A stretch of DNA of 9,148 nt from Clostridiales bacterium (GTDB taxonomy: Bacteria > Bacillota > Clostridia > Oscillospirales > CAG-272), in assembly GCA_019415985.1 (NCBI GenBank), contig DXYE01000100.1, positions 1-9,148 of the forward strand, written 5' to 3'. Under the pieces are notes generated by a model. It was not told the DNA's origin. It did no database searches and saw nothing but the letters and a program-made list of their open reading frames with translations. The first letter of the stretch is position 1; each line of letters starts with the position of its first letter. This document shows positions 1 through 7,297 of the stretch, piece after piece. Both the position numbers and the translations under genes were made by a program.

Positions 1-52
1 GAATATATAGTTATCGATCTTCTTTACTTAATATATATGGGAATAATTTTTG

Positions 53-65
53 CTTAATGATTAAG
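53..65. repeat. 13-base palindrome upstream of ilvE
   Basis: CTTAAT-G-ATTAAG is a perfect 6-bp inverted repeat around one base, located about 75 bases before the ilvE start. It could be an operator half-site pair, but AT-rich palindromes this short also arise by chance. A TTGACA hexamer follows at 83-88, but I see no matching -10 at a normal distance, so no promoter is called here. Confidence 0.25.
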
Positions 66-97
66 ACGATAGATTTCATAAATTGACAAAGAAAGGG

Positions 98-124
98 CAG
101 GCGTGCCAGGGGATGGTATGCCTG
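98..124 (+). promoter_or_regulatory. Stem-loop in the ilvE leader
   Basis: CAGGCGTGCC (98-107) pairs with GGTATGCCTG (115-124) as RNA along all ten positions, two of them G-U wobbles, closing a seven-base loop AGGGGAT. The wobbles make it look like a transcript structure rather than a DNA palindrome. It ends two bases before the GAGAGG ribosome binding site (126-131) of ilvE, and its loop itself resembles a Shine-Dalgarno sequence. No T-run follows, so it is not a simple terminator, and no T-box signature (AGGGTGGAACCGCG) is present. A role in controlling ilvE translation is inference. Confidence 0.5.
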
Positions 125-139
125 TGAGAGGTTGGCGAA

Positions 140-1210
140 ATGTTGAAAATTTCAGTGACGCGGACGGAGCATCCGAAACAGAAGCCGGACGAGAATCAGC
201 TCGGCTTCGGCAAATATTTTACGGATCACATGTTTCTAATGAACTATACGGAAGGTAGGGGCTGGCATGATGCCCGCATCGTACCCTATCAGCCCCTTTC
301 TCTTGAGCCTTCGGCAATGGTTTTCCATTATGCGCAGGAGATGTTCGAGGGCATGAAAGCTTATCTCGACGTCAAGGGGGAGATTCTGCTGTTCAGACCC
401 GATAAAAACATCGAGCGGATGAACCGGACCAACGAGAGAATGTGCATACCGCAGATCGATCCTGTTGACGCTTTGCAGGCTATTTCTGAGACGGTGCTTA
501 TGGATAAGGATTGGATTCCTAAAAAAGAAGGAACGTCGCTTTACATTCGTCCGTTCATCATAGCGACGGACGCGCATCTCGGCGTTCACCCCTCGGCAAC
601 CTATCTGTTTTGTATTATTCTCTCCCCGGTAGGTGCGTACTATCCGGAGGGAATTAACCCTGTGAAAATTTATATTGAAACGGAATATGTTCGCGCAGTG
701 AAAGGCGGAACCGGCTTTGCCAAGGTCGGAGGGAATTATGCCGCTTCACTCAAGGGGCAGGAAAAGGCAAATCGCTTGGGTTATGCGCAGGTGCTTTGGC
801 TGGATGGCATTTACAGAAAGTATATTGATGAAGTCGGTGCGATGAATGTGTTTTTTGTCATCGGAGACGAGGTTGTGACGCCTGCGCTTGAGGATGGCAA
901 TATTTTGCCCGGTGTGACCCGCGCTTCCTGCATTGAGCTTTTAAAAAGCTGGAGTCTGAAGGTCAGCGAACGTAAGCTGTCCATTGATGAAATTTTGGAT
1001 GCAAACAAAAACGGGGAGCTGAAAGAAGCGTTCGGAACCGGAACCGCTGCCGTCATTTCACCGATCGGTGAGCTGAACGATAACGGAAATATCATCATTC
1101 TGAACGGCGGTAAAATCGGTGAGATATCACAGAGACTTTATGATACGCTGACAGGCATTCAGTGGGGACGTCTAGACGATCCCTTCGGATGGACTTTGAA
1201 AATCGGCTGA
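140..1210 (+). CDS. ilvE: Branched-chain amino acid aminotransferase
   Basis: A PLP-dependent class IV (fold type IV) aminotransferase that interconverts leucine, isoleucine and valine with their 2-oxo acids, using glutamate/2-oxoglutarate; cytosolic. At 356 residues it matches the longer, eukaryote-like BCAT subgroup rather than the ~310-residue E. coli IlvE. Visible motifs are GFAKVGGNYAASL with the presumed Schiff-base lysine K195, EVGAMNVFF with E231 expected to contact the PLP pyridine nitrogen, and ILPGVTR (255-261), which holds the cofactor phosphate. ATG 140 has GAGAGG eight bases upstream. No other ilv or leu gene is adjacent, so it appears to be transcribed alone, behind a leader hairpin and ahead of a terminator at 1224-1270. 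Family assignment is secure; exact substrate preference is not visible. Confidence 0.95.
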   Translation: MLKISVTRTEHPKQKPDENQLGFGKYFTDHMFLMNYTEGRGWHDARIVPYQPLSLEPSAMVFHYAQEMFEGMKAYLDVKGEILLFRPDKNIERMNRTNERMCIPQIDPVDALQAISETVLMDKDWIPKKEGTSLYIRPFIIATDAHLGVHPSATYLFCIILSPVGAYYPEGINPVKIYIETEYVRAVKGGTGFAKVGGNYAASLKGQEKANRLGYAQVLWLDGIYRKYIDEVGAMNVFFVIGDEVVTPALEDGNILPGVTRASCIELLKSWSLKVSERKLSIDEILDANKNGELKEAFGTGTAAVISPIGELNDNGNIIILNGGKIGEISQRLYDTLTGIQWGRLDDPFGWTLKIG

Positions 1211-1223
1211 GCGAAGAAGGAGG

Positions 1224-1270
1224 AGGCGCTCGTGCGGCGAGGAATGTTCCCGCAGCGTGAGCGCCTTTTC
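1224..1270 (+). terminator. Rho-independent terminator after ilvE
   Basis: AGGCGCTC (1224-1231) pairs with GAGCGCCT (1259-1266), with a secondary TGCGG/CCGCA pairing inside, followed directly by TTTTC. It starts 13 bases after the ilvE stop codon and separates ilvE from the pseudouridine synthase gene. Confidence 0.75.
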
Positions 1271-1400
1271 ATAAGGTTCTAATAGGCTAAATGTGGCAAA
1301 TGAAGAGGAAGGCTAACGGCATATAAAGATACAGACTGTTGTTTTACAGGTTTTTGAACGGATAGAACGGATACAACATCATCAAAGGAGATTGGAAGCT

Positions 1401-2351
1401 GTGGGGGAAAGATATGCGGTATACCGTATCTCTCAGGAGGAAGGCGGACGGACTGTAAAATCATATCTTTTAAATACGCTGAGGCTGTCAGGCCGATGCT
1501 TGATACGGCTGAAGAAAACGGACGACGGGATATTGCTGAACGGACATCGAGTAACGGTTCGTGCGATGCTGCAGACCGGAGATACGCTTTCTCTTGCACT
1601 GTATGACAGTAAGGAATCGCCCAATATCAAGCCGGCGCCTATGTCTTTTGAAATCCTTTATGAGGATGAGGATTTGGTCTGTATCAACAAACCGCCGCAT
1701 CTTCCGACACATCCGTCGTTCGGACATTCTGAGGATACGGTAGCCAATGGTATGGCATATCTGTTTGCAGTACGCGGCGAACCCTTTGTGTTTCGATGCG
1801 CCGGCCGTCTGGATCGTGACACAAGCGGTGTTCTGCTGTTAGCCAAAAATCAGCGTACGGCGGGTGCAATATACCGGCTTCATCACGAGCGACTTGTGGA
1901 AAAGTCGTATCTGGCTCTGCTGGAGGGCATTCCCGTACCTGCCCAGGGGGAAATTGTTTTCGGTATTCAGAGAAAAGCAGACAGCCTGGTAGAGAGGGAA
2001 ATAAGCGAAACAGGAGGTGCACCGGCCAAAACACTATATAAACTTTTGGGCCATGCAGTGACAGCGGAAGGATTATCCGTGTCGGCAGTACTCGCTACAC
2101 CGGTTACAGGACGTACCCATCAGCTGCGTGTACATTTTTCTTCCCGCGGCGTGCCTATTTTGGGAGATACACTGTATGGGAAAGGGAGCGCTTCCGGTCC
2201 TATCGGACGTCAGGCACTGCACGCTTGGCGCCTGCGCCTGCCTCACCCCACAAAGGCAGAGATGCTGTCGCTTAGTGCACCGATTCCAGAGGATATGAAG
2301 GAGCTATGCTGTTTATGCGGAATGTCGCTTGATATGCTTACGGATGCATAG
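1401..2351 (+). CDS. RluA-family pseudouridine synthase
   Basis: A predicted RNA pseudouridine synthase of the RluA/RluC/RluD family, which isomerises specific uridines in rRNA or tRNA; 316 residues. Residues ~15-70 look like an S4-type RNA-binding domain. The catalytic domain starts near residue 85 (ILYEDEDLVCINKPPHLPTHP). The signature CAGRLDRDTSGVLLLAK carries the catalytic aspartate D138; the usual H of HRLD is G here. Further family blocks are TGRTHQLRVH (236-245), GDTLYG (255-260) and RQALHAWRL (270-278). GTG 1401 was chosen because AAAGGAG (1384-1390) lies ten bases upstream; TTG 1392 is only one base from that site. The end is TAG. The target uridine cannot be told from sequence. It has no close operon partner. 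Confidence 0.92.
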   Translation: MGERYAVYRISQEEGGRTVKSYLLNTLRLSGRCLIRLKKTDDGILLNGHRVTVRAMLQTGDTLSLALYDSKESPNIKPAPMSFEILYEDEDLVCINKPPHLPTHPSFGHSEDTVANGMAYLFAVRGEPFVFRCAGRLDRDTSGVLLLAKNQRTAGAIYRLHHERLVEKSYLALLEGIPVPAQGEIVFGIQRKADSLVEREISETGGAPAKTLYKLLGHAVTAEGLSVSAVLATPVTGRTHQLRVHFSSRGVPILGDTLYGKGSASGPIGRQALHAWRLRLPHPTKAEMLSLSAPIPEDMKELCCLCGMSLDMLTDA

Positions 2352-2498
2352 ATGGCGGCAGTAAGGTTATAAATAAATTGTAAGTACTGTTCTGTTAAAG
2401 CCTCGGGGCCGTGACCATCGGTTTGACGCGAGACCTTTGCCGCTGTTTTGTATAGACTTTTTAATACCTATATATACGGGAGAAGGGAAGGTCATCCA

Positions 2499-3611
2499 AT
2501 GAGAAAGATATGGTTGGGATTTCTGAAGTATACCACTCGAACGGCTCGTTGCGCTGTTCTTGTGCTGATTGTCTCAGTTTGCATCCATATAGGTGCTGTA
2601 TGCTTTGAACCGTTTGCAGATTTTATCAGCCGGACAGCAGGTGCCCTTCTGCGCCGGCTGCTTGCTACGCTTACCGGCTGGATTCCGTTCTCCCTTGCGG
2701 AAATGTGCTTTCTGGCAATGCCGTTTTTGCTGGTTTTGCTGTATTTCCTTGCTCTGCGGCGCATGAATGGAGGGAAAACGCAATCAATCAGATTTTTGAC
2801 GTCGTTTGCCTCGATACCGGTGTTTTTGTACGGCACATTTGTATTCGGTTTTCTGACGGCCTATCACGGGACAGCTATTGCGGAAAAAGTAGGTCTGGAA
2901 CAGACGGATGTAAGCACCGCGGATTTTAAGGAGACCATGTCGTGGCTGATCGATGAAGCAAATGCACTGTGCGGTGAAATCAATTATCGGTTCGGTTCTT
3001 TTTCCGTGATGCCGTTTACCTTGGATGAGCTCAACGAACAATTGATGGGGGATTACAGTCGCTTTTGTGAAAAATACCCTTCCTTTCAGAATTACCGTTC
3101 CCGTGTGAAGCCCGTAGCCTTGAGCAAAGCGCTCACATATACGCATATTGCAGGCGTGTATACATTTTTTACGGGAGAATCCAATTTGAATATGAATTTC
3201 CCGGATTATACACTGCCGTTTACGGCTGCGCATGAGCTTGCGCATCAGAGGGGGGTTGCGCGTGAGGATGAGGCTAATTTTGCCGCCTTTCTGGTATGCA
3301 TCAACAGCGATAATCCCTATATTCGATACTGCGGCTATGTCAATATGATCGAATATCTCGCAGGACCGTTATATGAGGCGGATGCTTCCGGCTACAGTGA
3401 ACTGATCGGCGGACTGGATTCCCGCCTTGCGTACGAGCTGCGCTCTTATCAGGATTTCTTTGAGCCTTATCAGGACAATATAGCTGCGGATATCAGCGGT
3501 ACGATCAACGATACCTATCTGAAGGTTCAGGGTCAGAGCGAGGGGGCAAAAAGTTATGGCCTTGTGGCGGACCTTGCGGTTGCCTATTATTTATCCTGCG
3601 AAAAAAATTGA
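2499..3611 (+). CDS. DUF3810 membrane protein, putative zinc metalloprotease
   Basis: A 370-residue membrane protein of the DUF3810 family, whose biochemical role is not established. Three hydrophobic segments are visible (about 19-37, 64-86, 99-121). Positive residues at the N-terminus and in the 87-98 loop suggest the large C-terminal domain faces outside. That domain carries HELAHQRGVAREDEANF: H245, E246 and H249 form an HExxH zinc motif, and the downstream E256/E258 are candidates for a third ligand. ATG 2499 is preceded by AAGGGAAGG seven bases away; an upstream in-frame TTG at 2448 has no ribosome site. It is followed by a long gap before murA. Proteolytic activity, possibly on cell-envelope proteins, is inferred from the motif and not shown. 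Confidence 0.85.
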   Translation: MRKIWLGFLKYTTRTARCAVLVLIVSVCIHIGAVCFEPFADFISRTAGALLRRLLATLTGWIPFSLAEMCFLAMPFLLVLLYFLALRRMNGGKTQSIRFLTSFASIPVFLYGTFVFGFLTAYHGTAIAEKVGLEQTDVSTADFKETMSWLIDEANALCGEINYRFGSFSVMPFTLDELNEQLMGDYSRFCEKYPSFQNYRSRVKPVALSKALTYTHIAGVYTFFTGESNLNMNFPDYTLPFTAAHELAHQRGVAREDEANFAAFLVCINSDNPYIRYCGYVNMIEYLAGPLYEADASGYSELIGGLDSRLAYELRSYQDFFEPYQDNIAADISGTINDTYLKVQGQSEGAKSYGLVADLAVAYYLSCEKN

Positions 3612-3791
3612 TGGTTTGTTTTCGGAATACTGTTTGTTTAGACGGATTTTCACATTTTTTATTCATTGGCATATGATAGGAAATGAGAGCGATTCCTTTG
3701 CAATATGATACGAAAACGGCTTAAGATTTTACATGTGAATGATTATAAGTAAAAAAATGATGAATATACCATGAAAATTTATAGATATCCC

Positions 3792-3820
3792 TTTCCTGAT
3801 TTCGGAAAAGGTGGTATACT
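3792..3820 (+). promoter_or_regulatory. Likely sigma-A promoter for murA
   Basis: TGGTATACT (3812-3820) is an extended -10 element: TATACT with TG one base upstream. TTTCCT at 3792-3797 lies 17 bases before it and is a weak -35 match. Transcription would begin near 3827, giving a leader of roughly 210 bases before the murA ATG. Confidence 0.55.
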
Positions 3821-3839
3821 ATTCCATGGTGCTTTAGGG

Positions 3840-3877
3840 CAGGTTTAAACCTGAAGTTTAAAAATGTGCAGGTTAAA
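3840..3877. promoter_or_regulatory. Palindrome with extra half-site in the murA leader
   Basis: CAGGTTTAAACCTG (3840-3853) is a perfect 14-base palindrome placed about 13 bases after the predicted transcription start. GTTTAAA follows at 3856-3862, and CAGGTTAAA, close to a half-site, at 3869-3877. The symmetry, the position relative to the promoter and the repeated half-site suggest an operator for a dimeric repressor. The regulator is unknown and this is inference. Confidence 0.4.
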
Positions 3878-4039
3878 TGTTTTCAGACAATGAAATTTAT
3901 GCCAAAGCTGAAATTGATAGAATAGTTGTTACATAAATGGGAAAACATGAGAATATAACGATAGAGCGATGAGAATGCGCCGGTGCATTGTCAGAAGGGC
4001 TTGCGCGGCCATTTTTGCTCGGAACCGAAAGGTGCTGCT

Positions 4040-5329
4040 ATGGATAAGATTATCATAAACGGCGGCAAACCTCTTATGGGGACCGTAGAGATCAGCGGCA
4101 TGAAGAATGCGGCTGTAGCGGTGATTTTGTCGACGCTGTTAATAGATGACACTTGTGTCCTTGAAAACATACCGGATATCAGCGATGTAACGCTGTCTCT
4201 GGAAATACTCCGCAGTATGGGAGCGGAAATCAGACGGCTCAACCGCAATACAGTGGAAATCAATACGAAACATGCGGTCTGCGGAAGCGCTCCGTACGCG
4301 TTGGTGCGAAAAATGAGGGCTTCTTATTATGTGCTGGGGGCTGAATTGGGGCGCTTTGGTCGCGCTAGTGCGGGTTTCCCCGGCGGATGTGATTTTGGCG
4401 TCAGACCGATTGATCAGCATATCAAGGGTTTTGAAGCTCTGGGTGCTACGGTCAATGTGGAAAACGGCCGAATTGAAGCGGCTGCGCCGCGTGGGTTGTA
4501 TGGAAATCAAATATATTTCGACGTTGTGTCGGTTGGCGCGACGATGAATGTCATGATGGCGGCGGTCTGCGCCAAGGGGATGACGGTCATTGAAAATGCT
4601 GCGCGAGAGCCGCATATTGTGGACCTTGCAAACTTTTTGAATGCATGCGGCGCCAGAATTACCGGGGCCGGTACAGACGTGATAAAAATAAAAGGGGTAG
4701 ACCAGCTTCACGGCTGTACTTACGCTATTATTCCCGATATGATCGAGGCCGGTACTTTTATGATTGCGGCTGCTGCCACACAGGGTGTGCTCAGAATCAA
4801 CAATGTCATACCCAAGCATCTGGAGTCCATTTCTGCAAAACTTGAGGAAATGGGTGTAGAAATTGAGGAATTGGACGATGCTGTTATTGTATCGAGGCAT
4901 GAAAAGCTCTCGCGTGTCAATATAAAGACCCTGCCGTATCCGGGTTTTCCATCGGATGTCCATCCGCAAATATGTGTTCTTCTTTGTTTGGCCGAGGGCG
5001 TCAGTTATCTATCTGAGGGAGTTTGGGACAATCGTTTCCGGTACGTGGAGGAGCTCAAAAGAATGGGCGCCAATATCAAAGTGGACGGAAAAATGGCAAT
5101 TGTTGAGGGCGGTACTCCGCTGTCTGCGGCGCCGGTGCGTGCAGTAGATCTTCGCGCGGGTGTAGCCATGATCATTGCAGGTCTGACAGCAGAGGGGCAA
5201 ACTGAAATTGATGATATCTACCATATTGAACGTGGATATGACGATATTGTTGGCAAGCTGAGAAGCGTTGGCGCCGACATCAAGAAGATATCAATACCCG
5301 ACACCTATGTATATGACAAAGCCAATTGA
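4040..5329 (+). CDS. murA: UDP-N-acetylglucosamine 1-carboxyvinyltransferase
   Basis: MurA transfers enolpyruvate from phosphoenolpyruvate to UDP-GlcNAc, the first committed step of peptidoglycan synthesis, in the cytosol; it is the fosfomycin target. At 429 residues it is close to the usual family length. Key residues are all present: K22-N23 in SGMKNAAVAV, R93, the loop cysteine C117 in FPGGCDFGVRP (the residue fosfomycin alkylates, so susceptibility by this criterion is expected), D306 in FPSDVHPQ (general base), R372 in DLRAG and R398 in YHIERGYDDI. ATG 4040 gives the family start MDKIIINGG, with GAAAGG at 4027-4032 seven bases upstream. The frame is open back to an ATG-less start at 3983, but that extension matches no family sequence. 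Many Firmicutes have two MurA copies; which one this is cannot be decided here. Confidence 0.96.
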   Translation: MDKIIINGGKPLMGTVEISGMKNAAVAVILSTLLIDDTCVLENIPDISDVTLSLEILRSMGAEIRRLNRNTVEINTKHAVCGSAPYALVRKMRASYYVLGAELGRFGRASAGFPGGCDFGVRPIDQHIKGFEALGATVNVENGRIEAAAPRGLYGNQIYFDVVSVGATMNVMMAAVCAKGMTVIENAAREPHIVDLANFLNACGARITGAGTDVIKIKGVDQLHGCTYAIIPDMIEAGTFMIAAAATQGVLRINNVIPKHLESISAKLEEMGVEIEELDDAVIVSRHEKLSRVNIKTLPYPGFPSDVHPQICVLLCLAEGVSYLSEGVWDNRFRYVEELKRMGANIKVDGKMAIVEGGTPLSAAPVRAVDLRAGVAMIIAGLTAEGQTEIDDIYHIERGYDDIVGKLRSVGADIKKISIPDTYVYDKAN

Positions 5330-5352
5330 ATGGTAGAACGGTTAAAGCGAAA

Positions 5353-5385
5353 TTACAATGAAAGGGGTAGAGGGATTAATATAAT
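5353..5385 (+). promoter_or_regulatory. Possible promoter for the 98-residue protein gene
   Basis: A perfect TATAAT (5380-5385) lies 38 bases before the ATG at 5424. The best upstream hexamer, TTACAA (5353-5358), is 21 bases away, which is too far, so the -35 is poor or absent. There is no terminator between murA and this gene, so read-through from murA is also possible. Confidence 0.4.
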
Positions 5386-5423
5386 TAAGTAATAGAAAAA
5401 GCGAAAGGGTGGCACTGGAAGTT

Positions 5424-5720
5424 ATGAAAAAGGAATTGCTCAAGGGAACATACCTAATGTACCAGGGAAAGCCATTGGTGCGTGAAAAGAATGCTTATTG
5501 TTACGGGGATATGCGCGATAAAGCAGTGCTGTTTCTGCTGGTGTTAACCAATAAAGAGGTAGAGGGCAGAGAGGTGCCCGACCGTGTGCTGATACAAGTA
5601 TTGAGCACAGATCCTAAAATTGACAATGCACATAAATTAATAAAACAGGGCGAAAAGAGCGGGCTTTATCAGGCTCTGGACACAGGGCTGGTATGGCTGA
5701 AAAAAGCGTTGACGGCATAA
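5424..5720 (+). CDS. Unrecognised conserved-looking 98-residue protein
   Basis: I cannot place this protein in a named family. It is 98 residues, soluble, mixed in charge with many lysines, has no signal peptide and no extended membrane segment; VLFLLVL (35-41) is a short hydrophobic stretch that reads as a buried beta strand. The pattern of strands (LKGTYLMYQGKPLVREKN near the start) followed by a lysine-rich helix at the end (residues 66-96) suggests a small alpha/beta fold. ATG 5424 is chosen over in-frame GTG 5409 because the AAAGGGTGG ribosome site (5404-5412) overlaps that GTG. It sits 94 bases after murA in the same direction and ends at a strong terminator (5818-5853). The coding character (intact frame, ribosome site, terminator) is good; function is unknown. 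Confidence 0.8.
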   Translation: MKKELLKGTYLMYQGKPLVREKNAYCYGDMRDKAVLFLLVLTNKEVEGREVPDRVLIQVLSTDPKIDNAHKLIKQGEKSGLYQALDTGLVWLKKALTA

Positions 5721-5817
5721 AAACCTGCGTGCAATTCGGTTGGAATGGAACAACGCTTAACGCGGTTTTAAAGAAGAAAACAACAGTCGGAATTCGAAGT
5801 TCACTTAAAAATACATG

Positions 5818-5853
5818 AAGGCGGCAGATGAAGTCTGTCGCCTTTTCTGTTCT
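5818..5853 (+). terminator. Rho-independent terminator after the 98-residue gene
   Basis: AAGGCGGCAGA (5818-5828) pairs with TCTGTCGCCTT (5834-5844) over eleven positions including one G-U, loop TGAAG, followed by TTTTCTGTTCTTT. It lies about 100 bases after the stop codon and closes the murA-side transcripts. Confidence 0.85.
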
Positions 5854-6328
5854 TTCAAAGGGTGTAAGAAAAAATAAAAAAATTTCTTGCTTACGGTAAA
5901 AACTAATGTGGTATTTAAAAATTGGAGGATTATAATTCAAATATTTTCACGATGCAGCATCATTATCAAATAGCATGAGTTTTTTGTCGTTTTAAACGTA
6001 TACCCGGCATATTCCCAAAAATAAAAAATATACGATAAGCAGCCTGAAAAGGTGAGGACTTAACTGTGGCTTCTTAAAATTGTATTTCTGTATTTCAACG
6101 GGATACAAACGGAGACGGGCTTCCGGAAGAAAAAGTGAGTCCGTTTATATCGCAATTCTCCGGTTTAATTTGATTGCTTTCGGTGTAATAGTGTGCACGG
6201 GGGATCTCGATACCTATTAGACAGGCTTCACCCGGTTTAAAGAAACTTTTAGGCCGTATCCAAAAACAGAATTCAGGTCTGCATTGGCTGAGGCAGGACG
6301 AGCCTGAGGGAGGAGATATGCTGCATAA

Positions 6329-6376
6329 CCGATTGGCCGGTCTGCATGCAGAAGCCAGTCTATACCGGTTTATCGG
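6329..6376. repeat. Inverted repeat abutting the trmN6 stop codon
   Basis: CCGAT-TGG-CCGGT (6329-6341) is complementary to ACCGG-TTT-ATCGG (6364-6376), two 5-bp blocks around a 3x3 mismatch, with the palindrome TCTGCATGCAGA (6341-6352) inside. On the - strand it begins at the base after the trmN6 stop. It has no T-run, so it may be an mRNA 3'-end structure or a weak terminator; chance cannot be excluded. Confidence 0.35.
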
Positions 6377-7153
6377 CTATGATCCTTTAAATAACTCCGT
6401 CATGTCGCCTGTAGAATAGATTGTCTGGTAATCGTCAGTATCCGCGATCGTTCCGTCGGAGCTTCGTGTTTTAAGGATCAGCGGCTTTGTGACAACCATA
6501 CCGGAGCCGCTGCCTTTTTTTCCTTCGGCAAGTAGGAGGCAGGGAGGATGCGAGACGGTGGGGTGTACTAAGGTTAAACGTTTCGGCTCAAGTCCTGCCG
6601 ATCTCATGGCGTACAGCAGATCTGATAAGCGTTCCGGTCGGTATACAACATAGAACATACCGCCGAACTTTAACAGACGCGAAGCAGCCAAACAGAAATC
6701 TGCGATACTGCCGCAGATTTCCTGCCGTGCCATACGATTATCCGGGGCGGCTGCCGGGATACCACTACCCGCTCTCATATAGGGGGGATTGGTAAAAACC
6801 ACATCCGCGGGATGCGGCAGATCAGATTGCCTGAGCTGACGGATGTCCGCGTGAAGCGGAAATATGATGTTCTCGAAATGATTGGCGGAAACATTCCGTT
6901 GAATTATGGAGACGTACTCCTCTTGCAGTTCAACTGCATATATGGAGGCAAAGCGCTTTTTTGCGGCACAGAGTAACGAGATGACGCCGGTACCGCTGCC
7001 GAGATCGATTGCATGTCCCCGTCCGTTGCCACGAATCATTGCAGAAAGCAGGTAGGCATCGGTCCCGAAACGCAGTCCGGTCTCTTTATACATTAATAAA
7101 AGCTCGTCGTTGATTCGGATGACCCTGTCTTCTGGTAGGTTTTCAGGCTGCAT
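6377..7153 (-). CDS. trmN6: tRNA1(Val) (adenine(37)-N6)-methyltransferase family (TrmN6/YfiC)
   Basis: A Rossmann-fold SAM-dependent methyltransferase of 258 residues, near the family's usual ~245. Motif I is IDLGSGTGVISLL (49-61), with acidic E75 after the second strand expected to bind the SAM ribose, and the catalytic NPPY motif at 122-125, typical of N6-adenine methylation. The N-terminal FGTDAYLLS (29-37) is a YfiC/TrmN6 hallmark, and a glycine-rich insert (GKKGSGSGM) precedes the C-terminus. In E. coli this enzyme modifies A37 of tRNA1(Val); the same role here is inferred. Start ATG 7153 (MQPENLPED) has AAAAGGA at 7161-7167 seven bases upstream; the farther ATG at 7189 has no ribosome site. 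It ends in TAG. The terminator at 7249-7282 separates it from the ferredoxin gene, so it needs its own promoter, which I could not pin down. Confidence 0.88.
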   Translation of the reverse strand: MQPENLPEDRVIRINDELLLMYKETGLRFGTDAYLLSAMIRGNGRGHAIDLGSGTGVISLLCAAKKRFASIYAVELQEEYVSIIQRNVSANHFENIIFPLHADIRQLRQSDLPHPADVVFTNPPYMRAGSGIPAAAPDNRMARQEICGSIADFCLAASRLLKFGGMFYVVYRPERLSDLLYAMRSAGLEPKRLTLVHPTVSHPPCLLLAEGKKGSGSGMVVTKPLILKTRSSDGTIADTDDYQTIYSTGDMTELFKGS

Positions 7154-7248
7154 GTTGTTTTCCTTTTCTGCTCTGTCTGAATCATGCATTTTTTGCCGGG
7201 GTGATATTCGGTGTCTTGTGACATCAGAGCAATATCATTTATAGAAAC

Positions 7249-7282
7249 AAAAAGCTGCTGCACGCGTATGCAGCAGCTTTTT
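7249..7282. terminator. Perfect bidirectional terminator between ferredoxin gene and trmN6
   Basis: AAAAAGCTGCTGCA (7249-7262) and TGCAGCAGCTTTTT (7269-7282) form a perfect 14-bp stem with a six-base loop. On the - strand it reads into TTTTTGTTTC, 15 bases after the ferredoxin stop codon. The A/T flanks make it work in principle in either direction. Confidence 0.92.
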
Positions 7283-7297
7283 GCAATACCAAGCCGT

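Larger units (their letters stand above)
3612..4039. other. 428-base intergenic region upstream of murA
   Basis: No convincing protein gene is present. The region is AT-rich on its left side and holds a direct repeat ATATGATA (3671-3678 and 3703-3710), a likely murA promoter (3792-3820), a 14-base palindrome with a nearby half-site (3840-3877), and three tiny end-to-end reading frames (3877-3936, 3937-3972, 3969-4058). I see no clear terminator for the DUF3810 gene; only T-rich stretches without a good stem follow its stop codon. Confidence 0.6.
5721..6376. other. Gene-free stretch between convergent units
   Basis: This 656-base stretch separates the + strand unit ending at 5720 from trmN6 on the - strand. 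It contains the terminator at 5818-5853, an A/T-rich block (about 5868-5886) with AAGAAA/TTTCTT symmetry, three copies of CCGGTTTA (6160, 6232, 6365), a repeated GGTCTGCAT (6276 and 6339) and an inverted repeat at 6329-6376. A frame open from 6192 to 6419 on the + strand has no start codon before 6318 and overlaps the trmN6 end. No tRNA or known RNA signature was seen. Confidence 0.5.

Noticed and set aside
83..122. TTGACA followed by TATGCC as an ilvE promoter
   Set aside because: The spacing is 28 bases, far outside the functional range, and no acceptable -10 lies 16-18 bases downstream.
1..139. T-box riboswitch upstream of ilvE
   Set aside because: The conserved T-box antiterminator sequence and a terminator T-run are absent from the visible leader.
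3983..4039. N-terminal extension of MurA by 19 residues
   Set aside because: The extension lacks family resemblance and a ribosome site; ATG 4040 gives the canonical MDKIIINGG start with a good ribosome site.
4139..4969. 276-codon open frame on the - strand opposite murA
   Set aside because: It is antisense to a fully conserved gene, its protein has no recognisable motif, and long antisense frames are common opposite such codon usage.
6192..6419. A 75-codon open frame on the + strand running into the 3' end of trmN6
   Set aside because: There is no start codon before ATG 6318, leaving only 33 residues, which mostly overlap the antisense of trmN6 and a nearby inverted repeat. It matches no family that I know.
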